This document shows, piece by piece, positions 30,374 through 39,368 of a DNA stretch of 64,000 nucleotides. Position 1 is the first letter of the stretch. Each line of letters starts with the position of its first letter. The translations under genes and the position numbers were made by a program. This DNA is from Saprospiraceae bacterium. GTDB lineage: Bacteria > Bacteroidota > Bacteroidia > Chitinophagales > Saprospiraceae. Under the pieces are notes generated by a model. The model was not told the origin of the DNA, did not search any database, and saw only the letters and a list, made by a program, of their open reading frames with translations. The DNA lies in contig JADJLN010000002.1 in NCBI GenBank assembly GCA_016710115.1, forward strand, positions 124,001 to 188,000. The letters run 5' to 3'.

Positions 30374-30414
30374 ACACCAGTGGATGATTTCTGAAAATAC
30401 AATTCTATTGAATA

Positions 30415-31662
30415 ATGAGTGACCTTCTTCGCTTTACTACCGCCGGTTCCGTCGATGACGGCAAATCCACCCTCATCGGTCGCCTCCTCTTCGACTCCAA
30501 GTCCATCTTCGAGGATCAGTACGAAGCCATCAAAACCGCTTCCGAACGAAGAGGGGAGGAGGGCGTCAATCTGGCTTTACTCACGGATGGCCTCAAGGCA
30601 GAGCGCGAACAGGGCATCACCATCGATGTGGCCTATCGCTATTTCGCCACACCGAAACGGAAATTCATCATTGCTGACAGTCCGGGCCATATCCAGTATA
30701 CCCGCAACATGGTGACCGGTGCCTCCACAGCCAATGTGGCCCTGGTGCTGGTGGATGCCCGTCAGGGTGTGGTGGAGCAGACCCGCCGGCATGCCATCAT
30801 CGCCAGCCTCCTTCAAATTCCTCACCTGGTGTTTTGTGTCAACAAGATGGACCTGGTCGACTGGTCACAGAGCCGGTATGACGAGATCCGCAGCGAACTG
30901 GAAGAATTTACCGGCAAGCTCGATGTCAACGATATTCAGTACATCCCGATGTCAGCGCTGAAGGGCGACAATATTGTCGATCGCTCCCGGAATATGCCCT
31001 GGTTTGAAGGGTCGACCCTCTTGTATTATCTGGAGACCGTCCATATCTCCAGCGACCATAATTTCATTGATACCCGCTTCCCGGTCCAGATGGTCATCCG
31101 ACCGAATACGGATGAGTTTCACGACTACCGCGGCTATGCCGGACGAGTAGCCGGAGGTGTACTGAAGAAGGGAGATGAAGTCATGATTCTGCCCAGCGGG
31201 TTCACCAGTCGCATTGCCCGGATCGACACATTCGACGGGGAGGTCGAGGAGGTCTTCCCCCCCATGTCAGCCACCCTGCTGCTCGAGAATGATATCGACA
31301 TCAGCCGGGGCGACATGATCGTCCGGATCAATAATCAACCGGAGGTGACCCAGGATATCGACCTGATGATCTGCTGGTTTGATAATGCACAGTCCTTGCG
31401 CCCCAATGGCAAATATGCCATCCGGCACACTACTGCCGAAGCACGCTGCCTGATCCGCGAGATCCGCTACAAGATGGATATCAACACGCTCCACCGCAAC
31501 CTGGAGGATCGCCATATCGCCATGAACGATATCGCTCGGATCTCCATTCGCACCACCCGCCCCCTGCTCGTGGATCCCTATCGCACCAACCGTATCACCG
31601 GCTCCGTTATCCTCATTGACGAGGCGACGAACAATACGGTGGCGGCGGGGATGGTGATATAA
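30415..31662 (+). CDS. cysN: Sulfate adenylyltransferase large subunit (GTPase)
   Basis: A 415-residue translation-factor-type GTPase that activates CysD. G1 is AGSVDDGKSTLIGRLL (residues 10-25), the switch II/G3 region ADSPGHIQYTRNM, G4 NKMDLVDW and G5 SALKGDN. C-terminal EF-Tu-like domains follow. Length is normal and there is no CysC fusion, consistent with the separate cysC gene. The frame is intact although both neighbours are disturbed. Start ATG 30415 follows an A/T-rich leader. Confidence 0.95.
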   Translation: MSDLLRFTTAGSVDDGKSTLIGRLLFDSKSIFEDQYEAIKTASERRGEEGVNLALLTDGLKAEREQGITIDVAYRYFATPKRKFIIADSPGHIQYTRNMVTGASTANVALVLVDARQGVVEQTRRHAIIASLLQIPHLVFCVNKMDLVDWSQSRYDEIRSELEEFTGKLDVNDIQYIPMSALKGDNIVDRSRNMPWFEGSTLLYYLETVHISSDHNFIDTRFPVQMVIRPNTDEFHDYRGYAGRVAGGVLKKGDEVMILPSGFTSRIARIDTFDGEVEEVFPPMSATLLLENDIDISRGDMIVRINNQPEVTQDIDLMICWFDNAQSLRPNGKYAIRHTTAEARCLIREIRYKMDINTLHRNLEDRHIAMNDIARISIRTTRPLLVDPYRTNRITGSVILIDEATNNTVAAGMVI

Positions 31663-31666
31663 AAGG

Positions 31667-31701
31667 GTATTGGGCGTTAGGTCTTAGGTATTGGGTCAAA
31701 G
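31667..31701 (+). repeat. GTATTGG heptamers: left end of cassette 3
   Basis: Five strict 7-bp units: GTATTGG, GCGTTAG, GTCTTAG, GTATTGG, GTCAAAG, starting five bases after the cysN stop. TATTGGG is the exact complement of the CCCAATA unit at the other end of the cassette. Confidence 0.9.
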
Positions 31702-31730
31702 GGGCTATTTTTGTTTAAAACTGAATGCCC

Positions 31731-32081
31731 ATGAGAAATTTTCGTGAATTGGAGATTTGGCAGATGGGTATGCAACTTGCCATTAAAATTTATCCACTCA
31801 CTGAAGACTGGCCTCAGGTTCATCTCTTTCGCCTGACATCTCAAATTCTTGGGTCTTCATCAGCTGTCCCAACAAATATTGCCGAGGGATGCGGTCGCTC
31901 CAGCGATCGGGATTTTAAACGATACCTGGAATATGCATTAGGAGAGGCATTTGAGACAGAAACCCAGGTCCTTTTGGCATTTGCATATAAATTGCTGACG
32001 GAGGAAGAAAAAGACGAATTGGTCGAAGATCTGCATCTCCTTCAACGAAAGATCAATGCATTTATCCAGGCGATCAAGTAA
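31731..32081 (+). CDS. Four-helix-bundle (S23-family) protein, cassette 3
   Basis: An intact 116-residue member (ATG 31731; an alternative ATG is two codons upstream). MRNFRELEIWQMGMQLAI, SSAVPTNIAEGCGRSS and YLEYALGEAFETETQVLLA are the family landmarks. It is the closest relative of cassette 1. The stop codon is followed after two bases by 19 ACCCAAT-type heptamers. Confidence 0.9.
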   Translation: MRNFRELEIWQMGMQLAIKIYPLTEDWPQVHLFRLTSQILGSSSAVPTNIAEGCGRSSDRDFKRYLEYALGEAFETETQVLLAFAYKLLTEEEKDELVEDLHLLQRKINAFIQAIK

Positions 32082-32083
32082 TC

Positions 32084-32216
32084 TACCCAATACCCAATAC
32101 CCAATACCCAATACCCAATACCCAATACCCAACACCCAATACCCAACACCCAACACCCAACACCCAACACCCAATGCCCAATACCCAATACCCAATACCC
32201 AATACCCAACACCCAA
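32084..32216 (+). repeat. TACCCAA heptamer array: right end of cassette 3
   Basis: Nineteen 7-bp units (133 bp) of TACCCAA, with CACCCAA and TGCCCAA variants. The array runs directly into the third or fourth codon of the WbpB-like gene, which has no normal ATG of its own. Confidence 0.95.
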
Positions 32217-33212
32217 AAACCTTCGCCCTCATCGGTGCCGCCGGCTTCGTCGCTCCACGTCACATGAAAGCCATCAAAGATACAGGTGGCGAACTCCTGG
32301 CGGCTTATGATATCAATGACTCGGTCGGTGTGATTGACAGCTACTTCCCACAAGCGGATTTCTTTACCGAGTTTGAGCGTTTTGATCGGCATATTGATCT
32401 GCTTCGTCGCTCCGGGCAGGGCCTGGACTACGTCAGTGTTACCTCCCCCAATTACCTCCACGATGCCCATATCCGTTTCGGACTCCGTAATGGAGCCGAT
32501 GTGATCTGCGAAAAGCCCCTGGTCCTCAACCCCTGGAATATTGATGCCCTCGCCGAAGTGACCAAAGAAACGGGCCGGCAGGTGTACAATATCCTTCAGC
32601 TTCGTCTCCATCCCTCCATCATCGCTTTGAAAGATCGTTTTTCGGTCCTCGGTCCTCGGTCCTCGGTCCTTAAAAAAGTAGATATTGATCTCACCTACAT
32701 CACCTCCCGCGGCCATTGGTACTACACCTCCTGGAAGGGCGACCAGTCCAGATCGGGTGGTATTGCCTCCAACATCGGCGTGCACTTCTATGATATGTTG
32801 ATCTGGATCTTTGGCCCCGTGCAGGAGAATGGTGCATGTCCATACCCACGACCGGGCAGCCGGCTTCCTCGAGCTGGAGCATGCCCGCGTCCGCTGGTTC
32901 CTCAGCATCAACGCGGATACTCTTCCGGAGGAGGCGAAGCAGAAAGGCCAGCGCACCTGGCGCAGTCTCACCATCGGTGGTGAAGAATTCGAGTTCAGTG
33001 ACGGTTTTACCGATCTGCACACCTTGTCCTACCAGGGCATCCTCAATGGCCAGGGTTTCCCGCTTGAAGACGCCCGCCCTGCCATCGAAGTGGTGCATGA
33101 TATTCGACACCAACAGCCGATAGGGGTGAAGGGAGAATATCATCCATTGGCGGCATTGCCCTTGTCTGAGCATCCGTTTTCCAGAAACGCCAAGACGCTA
33201 AGACGACTTTGA
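32174..33212 (+). CDS. wbpB: Gfo/Idh/MocA oxidoreductase, WbpB-like, frameshifted, with 5' end replaced by repeats
   Basis: NAD-dependent dehydrogenase that oxidises UDP-N-acetylglucosaminuronic acid at C3 in the pathway to 2,3-diamino-uronic acids. KTFALIGAAGFVAPRHMKAI is the Rossmann start; ICEKPLVLNP, LTYITSRGHWYYTSWKGD and GGIASNIGVHFYDML are conserved. The normal start (Met before KTFALIG) is missing: the heptamer array abuts this point and the nearest in-frame ATG, 32174, lies inside it, adding PNTQYPIPNTQHP. The frame shifts near 32835 and continues as VHVHTHDRAAGFLELEHARV to the stop at 33212. A TCGGTCC heptamer run at 32643-32670 encodes VLGPRSSVL. Confidence 0.8.
32643..32670 (+). 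repeat. TCGGTCC heptamers inside the wbpB coding region
   Basis: Four consecutive TCGGTCC units are translated as SVLGPRSSVLG-type sequence between LKDRF and KKVDIDLTYI. This is a variable loop of the enzyme family; the insertion keeps the frame open. Confidence 0.8.
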
Positions 33213-33260
33213 GTTTATTCGTTTATGAGTTTATTTGTGAAAGTTATACAGTTAAGCAGG

Positions 33261-33276
33261 TTATGGAGTTATGGAG
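33261..33276 (+). repeat. TTATGGAG octamers: left end of cassette 4
   Basis: Two TTATGGAG units, preceded by GCAGG. They are the exact complement of the CTCCATAA units at 33785-33843. Confidence 0.75.
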
Positions 33277-33297
33277 AAATAATATTGCAATAATTGA

Positions 33298-33776
33298 ATG
33301 AATGATAAATTGGCACAAAGGATGAAAGAGTTTGAATTTGTAGACGAGGAGTGGTATGCAGATATTCAAGGGTATTCTGAAGTAACTGAGTCGGAACCTA
33401 ATCAAGAATATTCTACCCGTACCTACGGGTTTGAACGATTGTCGGTCTGGAAAAGAGCAATTGAATTTGTGGAATGGGTATACACCGAGTCGAAAAATTT
33501 GCCAAGCGAAGAGAAATTTCATTTGACATCCCAGCTGCGCAGAGCTGCGACTTCAGTGCCTTCGAATATTGCTGAAGGTACAAGTAGGAGCACAAATAAG
33601 GATAAAATCCATTTCTTAAACATTGCCTACAGTAGTTTGATTGAATTGATTAATCATTTGGTGATTGTCCATCGTTTGGGCTATATGGATCAGAGAATTA
33701 CCTTGCAGGGAGAAGGCGAGTACAGGAGCTAACAGCTATGCTTGCCGCACTCAGTCGATCTTATGGCAGAGAGTGA
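33298..33776 (+). CDS. Four-helix-bundle (S23-family) protein, cassette 4, frameshifted near the end
   Basis: About 158 residues when repaired. A 45-residue N-terminal extension (acidic, VDEEWYADIQGY) precedes the family core: GFERLSVWKRAIEFVEWVY, LRRAATSVPSNIAEGTSRS and FLNIAYSSLIELINHLVI. A missing base near 33700 breaks the frame; the other phase reads YLAGRRRVQELTAMLAALS to TGA at 33774, the usual family C-terminus. It lies between wbpB and the epimerase gene with complementary octamer runs on both sides. Confidence 0.8.
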
Positions 33777-33784
33777 TTTTGTTT

Positions 33785-33843
33785 CTCCATAACTCCATAA
33801 CTCCCTCAACTCCATAACTCCATAACTCCATAACTCCATAACT
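33785..33843 (+). repeat. CTCCATAA octamer array: right end of cassette 4
   Basis: Seven 8-bp units of CTCCATAA (one CTCCCTCA variant) end exactly at the TTG that begins the epimerase gene. Confidence 0.9.
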
Positions 33844-34889
33844 TTGCATATTCTCATCACCGGCACCGCCGGCTCATCGGTTATCATCTCACCAATGCAC
33901 TCCTGGAGCGGGGAGATACCGTCATTGGATTGGATAGTATCAACAACTACTACGATGTCAGCCTGAAGATCGCCAGACTCGAGGATGCCGGCATTCCGCG
34001 CAATCAGATCGCATACAAAGAACTGGTGCAAAGCACGAAGAATCGGTTACCAGTTCATCCAACTCGATCTGGAAGACGAGGCCGGATTAAGCACCCTCTT
34101 CCGCGAGCATCAGTTCGATGCGGTGATCAATCTGGCCGCCGGGCGGGAGTACGGTACAGTCTGAAGAATCCTCAGCCTATATTTCCAGCAATGTGGTCGG
34201 CTTCGCCAATCTCCTGGAGAATTGTCGCCGTCATGAGATCGGACACTTCCTGTATGCCAGCAGCAGCAGTGTCTATGGCATGAACCAGCAGGTGCCATTC
34301 AGCACCCATCACAATGTGGATCATCCGGTAAGTCTCTATGCCGCAACCAAAAAGAGTAATGAGTTGATGGCCCATACCTACAGCCATCTCTTTCAGCTAC
34401 CCACCACCGGACTGCGGTTTTTTACGGTCTATGGTCCATGGGGACGACCGGATATGGCCTACTTCAGTTTTACCAAAGCGATCCTGGAGGGCAAGACCAT
34501 TGACGTGTACAACCACGGCGACATGTCACGCGACTTTACCTATATCGATGACATCGTCGATGGCATCATTCGTTCTCTGGATCGACCACCCGTAGCCAAT
34601 CCCCCCTTTGACAAGGTAGCTGCTGACCCCGCCACATCCACGGGCCCCTATCGCGTCTATAATATCGGCAACCATCAGCCGGATAATCTCCTGAACTTAT
34701 CGGACATATCGAAGATGCCCTCGGCCAGACCGCAGCCAAAATCTCCTGCCCACGCAACCCGGCGATGTGCCGGCGACCTTTGCGGATATCACTGATCTCC
34801 AAAACGATACCGGCTTTCAACCCCGCACCGGACTGAAGGAGGGAATTGGCCAGTTTGTAGCCTGGTATCGGGAGTATTATGGGGTCTAG
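33844..34889 (+). CDS. UDP-glucuronate 4-epimerase-like NAD-dependent epimerase, several frameshifts
   Basis: An SDR-type nucleotide-sugar epimerase of about 345 residues when repaired. HILITGTAG starts the NAD-binding fold (a base is missing before IGYHLTNALLERGD), GLDSINNYYD is typical of UDP-glucuronate epimerases, and SLYAATKKSNELMAHTYSHL holds the YxxxK catalytic pair; GLRFFTVYGPWGRPDMAYF follows. At least four single-base shifts occur (near 33872, 34045, 34140 and 34700). The first codon is TTG directly after the octamer array, so the original ATG may have been lost. It probably makes UDP-galacturonate or a related sugar for the polysaccharide. Confidence 0.8.
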
Positions 34890-35405
34890 CAACTTGCCTG
34901 AGGCATGGAATGATGACAGATAGACCGAATTTCGTGTTCCGGGTCCGTGTTGCTTTGTGCCTGTGATCACTCTTCCATTACTGTAAATCTGGACCAGGAC
35001 CACGACCATCCTTGCTCTATCGGGTTTTAGAATTACATGATCATCCGTCCTGATCCTCCAGTTGAACTAACGGATTTCTTTGGTTCAGAGTGGTCTATCG
35101 TCTAAGACAACCTGTCAACCGTTTCCCTTTGCAGGTCCCTAACTGCGCTGTCGTGCATCTCCTTTAAGGAAATGCTTAAATTTTAGCCTATCAGGATGGG
35201 GAAATGATACATGGATGAAGGAACAAATTTGGTCAATGATCAGAGGGTTGCTCATCACTTGCTAAATGTCCTTTTAGCAGATCCTGATGCACTTGCTGCC
35301 CGCGGTTGATCATGACAACGATCTCTGCATCTGCATGCCTTTGTCACGGTTTGACAGGGGGGAGTGCTTCCAGAGGATTCACGATCTTGCAGGACAAACG
35401 GACAA
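34890..35405. other. Intergenic stretch without recognised features
   Basis: About 515 bp with no ORF of recognisable family on either strand, no heptamer array and no strong terminator hairpin that I can see. Confidence 0.5.
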
Positions 35406-36168
35406 ATGCGATTTATTCTCAACCTGATTATTGATCCCGTCTTCCTGTGGTTGTTCTGCATGGCAGCTGGCGGGATTCTGTGGTTTCGTCACAGGCACAC
35501 CCGCCCGGATCTGGTTCTGGGCAGGTGGACTCTGGCTCTTGCTCATCGGCGCCACTCCGTTGAGCATTTGGCTGGCTGCCGATTTGGAGTATCGCTAGCC
35601 GGTGTGGAATTCCGCCCATCTTGGGGGCGAAAGTACCGAGATCATTCACATTGCCGTTCTAGGGGGAGGAATGACCCCGGGTGAGGATGTCACTCCGGCC
35701 GACCAGCTCAGTGGGGATGCACTCAACCGCATTGTCGAGGGGGTCCGCATTTATCACCTAGTGCCGTCTGCTTGCCTGGTGACTTCCGGGTTTTCACTCC
35801 ACGGTGATCTGTCCCAGGCTGAGATACTGGCTGCAACAGCACTCGATCTGGGGGTTTCTCCGCGAGATACCTTATGGTTGCCCGATCCCCGCACTACGAG
35901 GGAGGAGGCGGCGGCTTACAAGGCGCGGTTTGGAAAGGAAGCGACCGTCATCCTGGTCACCAGTGCACTGCACCTGCCCCGGGCCATGTGCTGGTTTCGT
36001 TATAACGGCCTGGATCCCATCCCTGCTCCCGCCAACCATCTGGTCAAAATAACTCCCGATCGCTGGACCCATCACTGGCGCCCTTCCATGCGTAAGATAT
36101 CCATCATGCAGAAGGTTTTCCATGAATATGCGGGTCTCATCGAACTGGCTTGGGTCAGCAGACGTTAA
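35406..36168 (+). CDS. DUF218/YdcF-ElyC-like protein, frameshifted
   Basis: MRFILNLIIDPVFLWLFCMAAGGILWF gives the first transmembrane segment; after a shift near 35500 the other phase reads GGLWLLLIGATPLSIWLA, the second one. After a stop/shift near 35598 the DUF218 domain follows: IAVLGGGMTPGEDV, ALNRIVEGVRIYHL, LVTSGFSLHGDLSQAE, TTREEAAAYKARFG, ILVTSALHLPRAMCWF. This is the usual order for ElyC/SanA-like envelope proteins, linked to cell-envelope polysaccharide metabolism. Substrate unknown. Confidence 0.75.
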
Positions 36169-36371
36169 TCGGTTGTTCCCGTATCTTCACGCAATTCATG
36201 ATTCAATCATTGCTTCAGCAAGAGCTCAATCCAAAGGTTAACGTTGGTGTAAATTAAACATTGAACATTTGACAGATGATCCTTCAGATTCTACTCTTGA
36301 ATGTTGAACCAGATCCTCCGTGAAATTGGCACGGCATATCTTGAATTGGCAATAAAATATAGGGGAATTTA

Positions 36372-37434
36372 CTACTGGTCCTTTACCACCTGCTTTATCT
36401 CCTGCTCCTGGTCCATTGGAAAAATGAGCAGGGCATCCGGTTCATCGACGACGATCATATTGTGCATTCCCCTGACGACGACTGTCTTTCCAGGTTGTAC
36501 GCGGATTAGATTGCCCTCAGCATCCTGAATGATCGACCTGTCTGATTGGACAGCATTGTTCTGTTCATCCTTGCGCAATTCTGCATGGAGTGAAGCCCAA
36601 GTGCCCAGATCGCTCCAGCCGATATCCGCAGGAAGTGTATGGATATTATCCGCTGATTCCATCACCGCATAGTCGATCGAAATATTCGGGGTAAGGGGGT
36701 ATCGCTCATCCAGGATACCATATTCTTCGCTTGAATTATAAGGCACTTCCGCCAGCAGATCACAAATGAGAGGCGCATACTGACGAAGCGCATTCACCAT
36801 ACTCTTACCGGAAAATAAAAATGCCCGAATTCCAGATATAGGGAGCCTGCCTCCAGGTATTCCCGCGCCGTATCCATGTCCGGTTTCTCTTTAAATTCGA
36901 TCACCTTGTGTATGCCAGAAACAGTTTCATTACCATAGTGAATGTATCCGTAACCGGTATCCGGCCGCGTCGGCTGTATCCCCAGGCAACAGATCGTATC
37001 ATGCGATGCTGTATAGGTCAATCCTGTACGAATCCGTTCCAGAAATGCCGCTTCCTTCAGGATCAGGTGGTCACTGGAAGCAACGACAATATTGGCCTCC
37101 GGATCCAGATCCGGATCTTGCACGTGGCGTATGCAATACATGGAGCCGTGTTGTTACGACTGGGTTCTCCGAGGATATTGTCTTCCGGCAGATCTGACAA
37201 CTGATGTGCCACCAGAGATTCATATTTTCTGTTGGTCACCACATAGATCCGCTCTTTCGGCACCGGGGCAAAAACCGCTCGTAGGTCATCTGCAACAGTG
37301 TCTTTCCCAGTCCCAGAATGTCCGAGGAATTGTTTGGGATGCTCCTCTGTACTGGCCGGCCAGAAGCGCGTGCCGGCGCCGCCGGCCATGATCACGACGT
37401 AAGTGCGAATGTTATTCTGCAATGTATTGTTCAT
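36372..37434 (-). CDS. manC: Mannose-1-phosphate guanylyltransferase, frameshifted
   Basis: Makes GDP-mannose from mannose-1-phosphate and GTP. The N-terminus has VVIMAGGAGTRFWPAS (pyrophosphorylase signature) and PKQFLG; LGEPSRNNTAPCIAYA, VASSDHLI and LGIQPTRPDTGYGYIHYG follow, then VIEFKEKPD. Shifts near 37130, 36845 and 36815 break the frame; between them the alternative phase reads YIWNSGIFIFR, then MVNALRQYAP and ADIGWSDLGTWASL to the end. About 355 residues. It is last in a leftward series gmd, fcl, manC that supplies GDP-fucose. Confidence 0.85.
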
Positions 37435-37470
37435 TTCTAGTCTAGCTGTTCAAAGTTCAAAAGGGTTTCT

Positions 37471-37502
37471 GATTCCTGCGTTCCTAATTCCAAGTTCCTG
37501 AG
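37471..37502 (+). repeat. TTCCTAA/TTCCTGA units: left side of cassette 5
   Basis: Four TTCC-containing units spaced 7-8 bp apart. Their complements (GGAACC type) lie on the other side of the gene at 37929-37961. Confidence 0.6.
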
Positions 37503-37517
37503 ATCTAGAATTGGCAG

Positions 37518-37880
37518 TTACTTAAACTTATTACCCTTGTTTTCACTGTTTTTCAAATAACGTATAAATCCTGCAATCTTGGCAGAAAGGTAGAGTGCTT
37601 TCTCTTGCCAATCTTTGAATTCTTCCTCAGAGATCAGGTCACGATCTAATGCACGATAAAGTTGAGAGCGGGTCTCTCCACATGATCCTTTGGCAATAGA
37701 AAGGAATTGAATGAATTCCCTGTTTCCGTCTCGTTCAAAGCCTTCTGCAATGTTATCGGATATTGACCCGGATGATCTTCGGATTTGATCGATCAGATCA
37801 AATTGCTTGTGCCACCTGTCAGAACCTGAAATATCTGCTATCTCTTTGGCGAGATCTCGCCCGAGTTGCCAGATCTCCAT
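37518..37880 (-). CDS. Four-helix-bundle (S23-family) protein, cassette 5
   Basis: An intact 120-residue member: MEIWQLGRDLAKEIADIS, DQIRRSSGSISDNIAEGFERDG, IQFLSIAKGSCGETRSQLYRAL. It belongs to a third subgroup of the family. The gene is read in the same direction as its neighbours fcl and manC and sits between them. Confidence 0.9.
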   Translation of the reverse strand: MEIWQLGRDLAKEIADISGSDRWHKQFDLIDQIRRSSGSISDNIAEGFERDGNREFIQFLSIAKGSCGETRSQLYRALDRDLISEEEFKDWQEKALYLSAKIAGFIRYLKNSENKGNKFK

Positions 37881-37928
37881 ATATCCTCAAAACGTTGAAT
37901 GGTGGCCATGTCAAAGATACAATGACTA

Positions 37929-37961
37929 ACCAGGAACCAGGAACAAAGGAACCAGGAATTG
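37929..37961 (+). repeat. CCAGGAA units: right side of cassette 5
   Basis: Tandem CCAGGAA, CCAGGAA, CAAAGGAA, CCAGGAA units end eight bases before the fcl stop codon complement at 37969. Confidence 0.7.
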
Positions 37962-37968
37962 CCCAGCG

Positions 37969-38904
37969 TTAGACCCAAGGTTCAGAGGACGAAGAAATAA
38001 GTTCAGCATAAACCTTTCGGATACCCTGTGGGAGCGAGATCCGATGTTGCCAACCAGGCATGAAGCCGGGACACATCCATCAGTTTGCGAGGTGTGCCAT
38101 CCGGCTTGGTCGTGTCATGGACGATTTCACCCGTATAACCGACAATTTCGTTGATGAGTAGGGCGAGATCTCTGATGGACAGGTCCGTACCCGTACCGAC
38201 ATTGAGAAAGCCTCGCTCATCCCAGTTTGCATCAGAAAATAACAGGCATCTGCCGGTCGTCGACATGCACGAATTCCCGCAACGGACGCCGGTACCCCAC
38301 ATCGTCACGGTTGGTGCTCCTGTTATTTTTGCTTCATGAAATTTGCGGATCAGCGCCGCAGGACATGGGAAGATTGCAAATCGTAATTATCATTCGGACC
38401 ATACAGGTTTGTCGGCATTACGGAAATAGCAGAAAATCCATACTGACTTCGATAAGCATCGCATAGTTTAATTCCCTGCAATTTTGGCAATCGTAGGCTC
38501 GTTGGTGGGTTCAGAAGGCCGGTCAGCAGAGATTCTTCTTGAAGGGGTTGCGGCGCCAGCTTGGGGATAAATACAGGACGATCCCAGAAAAGCAGTTTTT
38601 CACACCATTTTGCCAGGCCGAGTGGATAATATTATTCTGGATCTGCAGGTTGTCATATAGAAACCTTGCGCGGTAGGTATTGTTGGCCAGGATGCCCCCC
38701 TACCTTGGCCGCGGAGAGAAAAGACGTAATCCGGCTTTTCTTTGAGGAAAAATTCTTCTACTTCTGTCTGGCGACGAAGGTCCAATTGGCGGAGGTGCGA
38801 AGGGGGCAAAGTTGGTGTAGCCCTTCGGCCTGCAGCTTGCGCAGGATAGCGGAGCCGACCATGCCGCGATGACCGGCTATGTATATTTTATCTTCTAATT
38901 GCAT
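37969..38904 (-). CDS. fcl: GDP-L-fucose synthase, heavily frameshifted
   Basis: SDR enzyme that converts GDP-4-keto-6-deoxymannose to GDP-L-fucose (NADPH). MQLEDKIYIAGHRGMVGSAILRKLQ is the N-terminus. Pieces in changing frames include LRRQTEVEEFFLKEKPDYVF, AYRSQYGFSAISVMPTNLYGPNDNYD, and near the end WDERGFLNVGTGTDLSIRDLALLI, with KLMDVSRL. At least six single-base shifts are needed, so the gene is either the worst-sequenced or the most decayed in the window. Identity is secure from the fragments. It lies between two cassettes. Confidence 0.8.
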
Positions 38905-38954
38905 AGAATTTCTATTTCACACAAGGTGCAATGGCGCTCATGAGCTAATTGATT

Positions 38955-38982
38955 CACCACAGAGGACACGGAGGTGCACAGG
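38955..38982 (+). repeat. CCACAGAGG-type run: left side of cassette 6
   Basis: A run of CACAGAGGA, CACGGAGGT and GCACAGG units. CCACAGAG is the complement of CTCTGTGG on the other side of the GxxExxY gene. Confidence 0.75.
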
Positions 38983-38990
38983 TAATTGAT

Positions 38991-39368
38991 CTAATACCCA
39001 TTAACTACACGTTTAATTCCGTCTTTCAGGCTCTTGACATTAAAATTAATCAAGAGTCCAAAACGTATTTTTGACAGTTTTAAATAAGTAAGCACCTGTG
39101 CTAAATGAATTGGGGCAATTTCATCGATTGATTTCAATTCAATAATCAATTTATCTTCGACAAAGAGATCAATTCTATACCCGCAATCCAATTTGACTTC
39201 ATTGTAAATCAAAGGCAATGGCTTCTCTGCTTCCACCTTGAATCCGTTGTTCACCAATTCATATGACAGGCAGGCTTGATAGGCAGATTCTAATAAACCA
39301 GGACCCAATATTGTATGTACTCGAAAAGCACACTCCAAAATTTCCTTGGATAACTCTTGATCTGTCAT
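38991..39368 (-). CDS. GxxExxY family protein, cassette 6
   Basis: A 125-residue intact protein. The defining motif is GLLESAY in VHTILGPGLLESAYQACLSYEL. The segment CGYRIDLFVEDKLIIELKS has the D...E-x-K spacing of PD-(D/E)XK nucleases, to which this family has been related. Function is unproven. It sits between gmd and fcl, and its start codon touches the CTCTGTG array. It is unrelated in sequence to the four-helix-bundle genes yet is packaged in the same way. Confidence 0.9.
   Translation of the reverse strand: MTDQELSKEILECAFRVHTILGPGLLESAYQACLSYELVNNGFKVEAEKPLPLIYNEVKLDCGYRIDLFVEDKLIIELKSIDEIAPIHLAQVLTYLKLSKIRFGLLINFNVKSLKDGIKRVVNGY

Noticed and set aside
26215..32081. Diversity-generating retroelement (Avd-like genes)
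   Set aside because: S23-family proteins resemble Avd, but there is no reverse transcriptase gene and no template/variable repeat pair in the window.
32042..33022. Long minus-strand ORF over the cassette 3 array and wbpB
   Set aside because: Antisense of wbpB plus translated heptamers; the plus strand encodes a clear enzyme.
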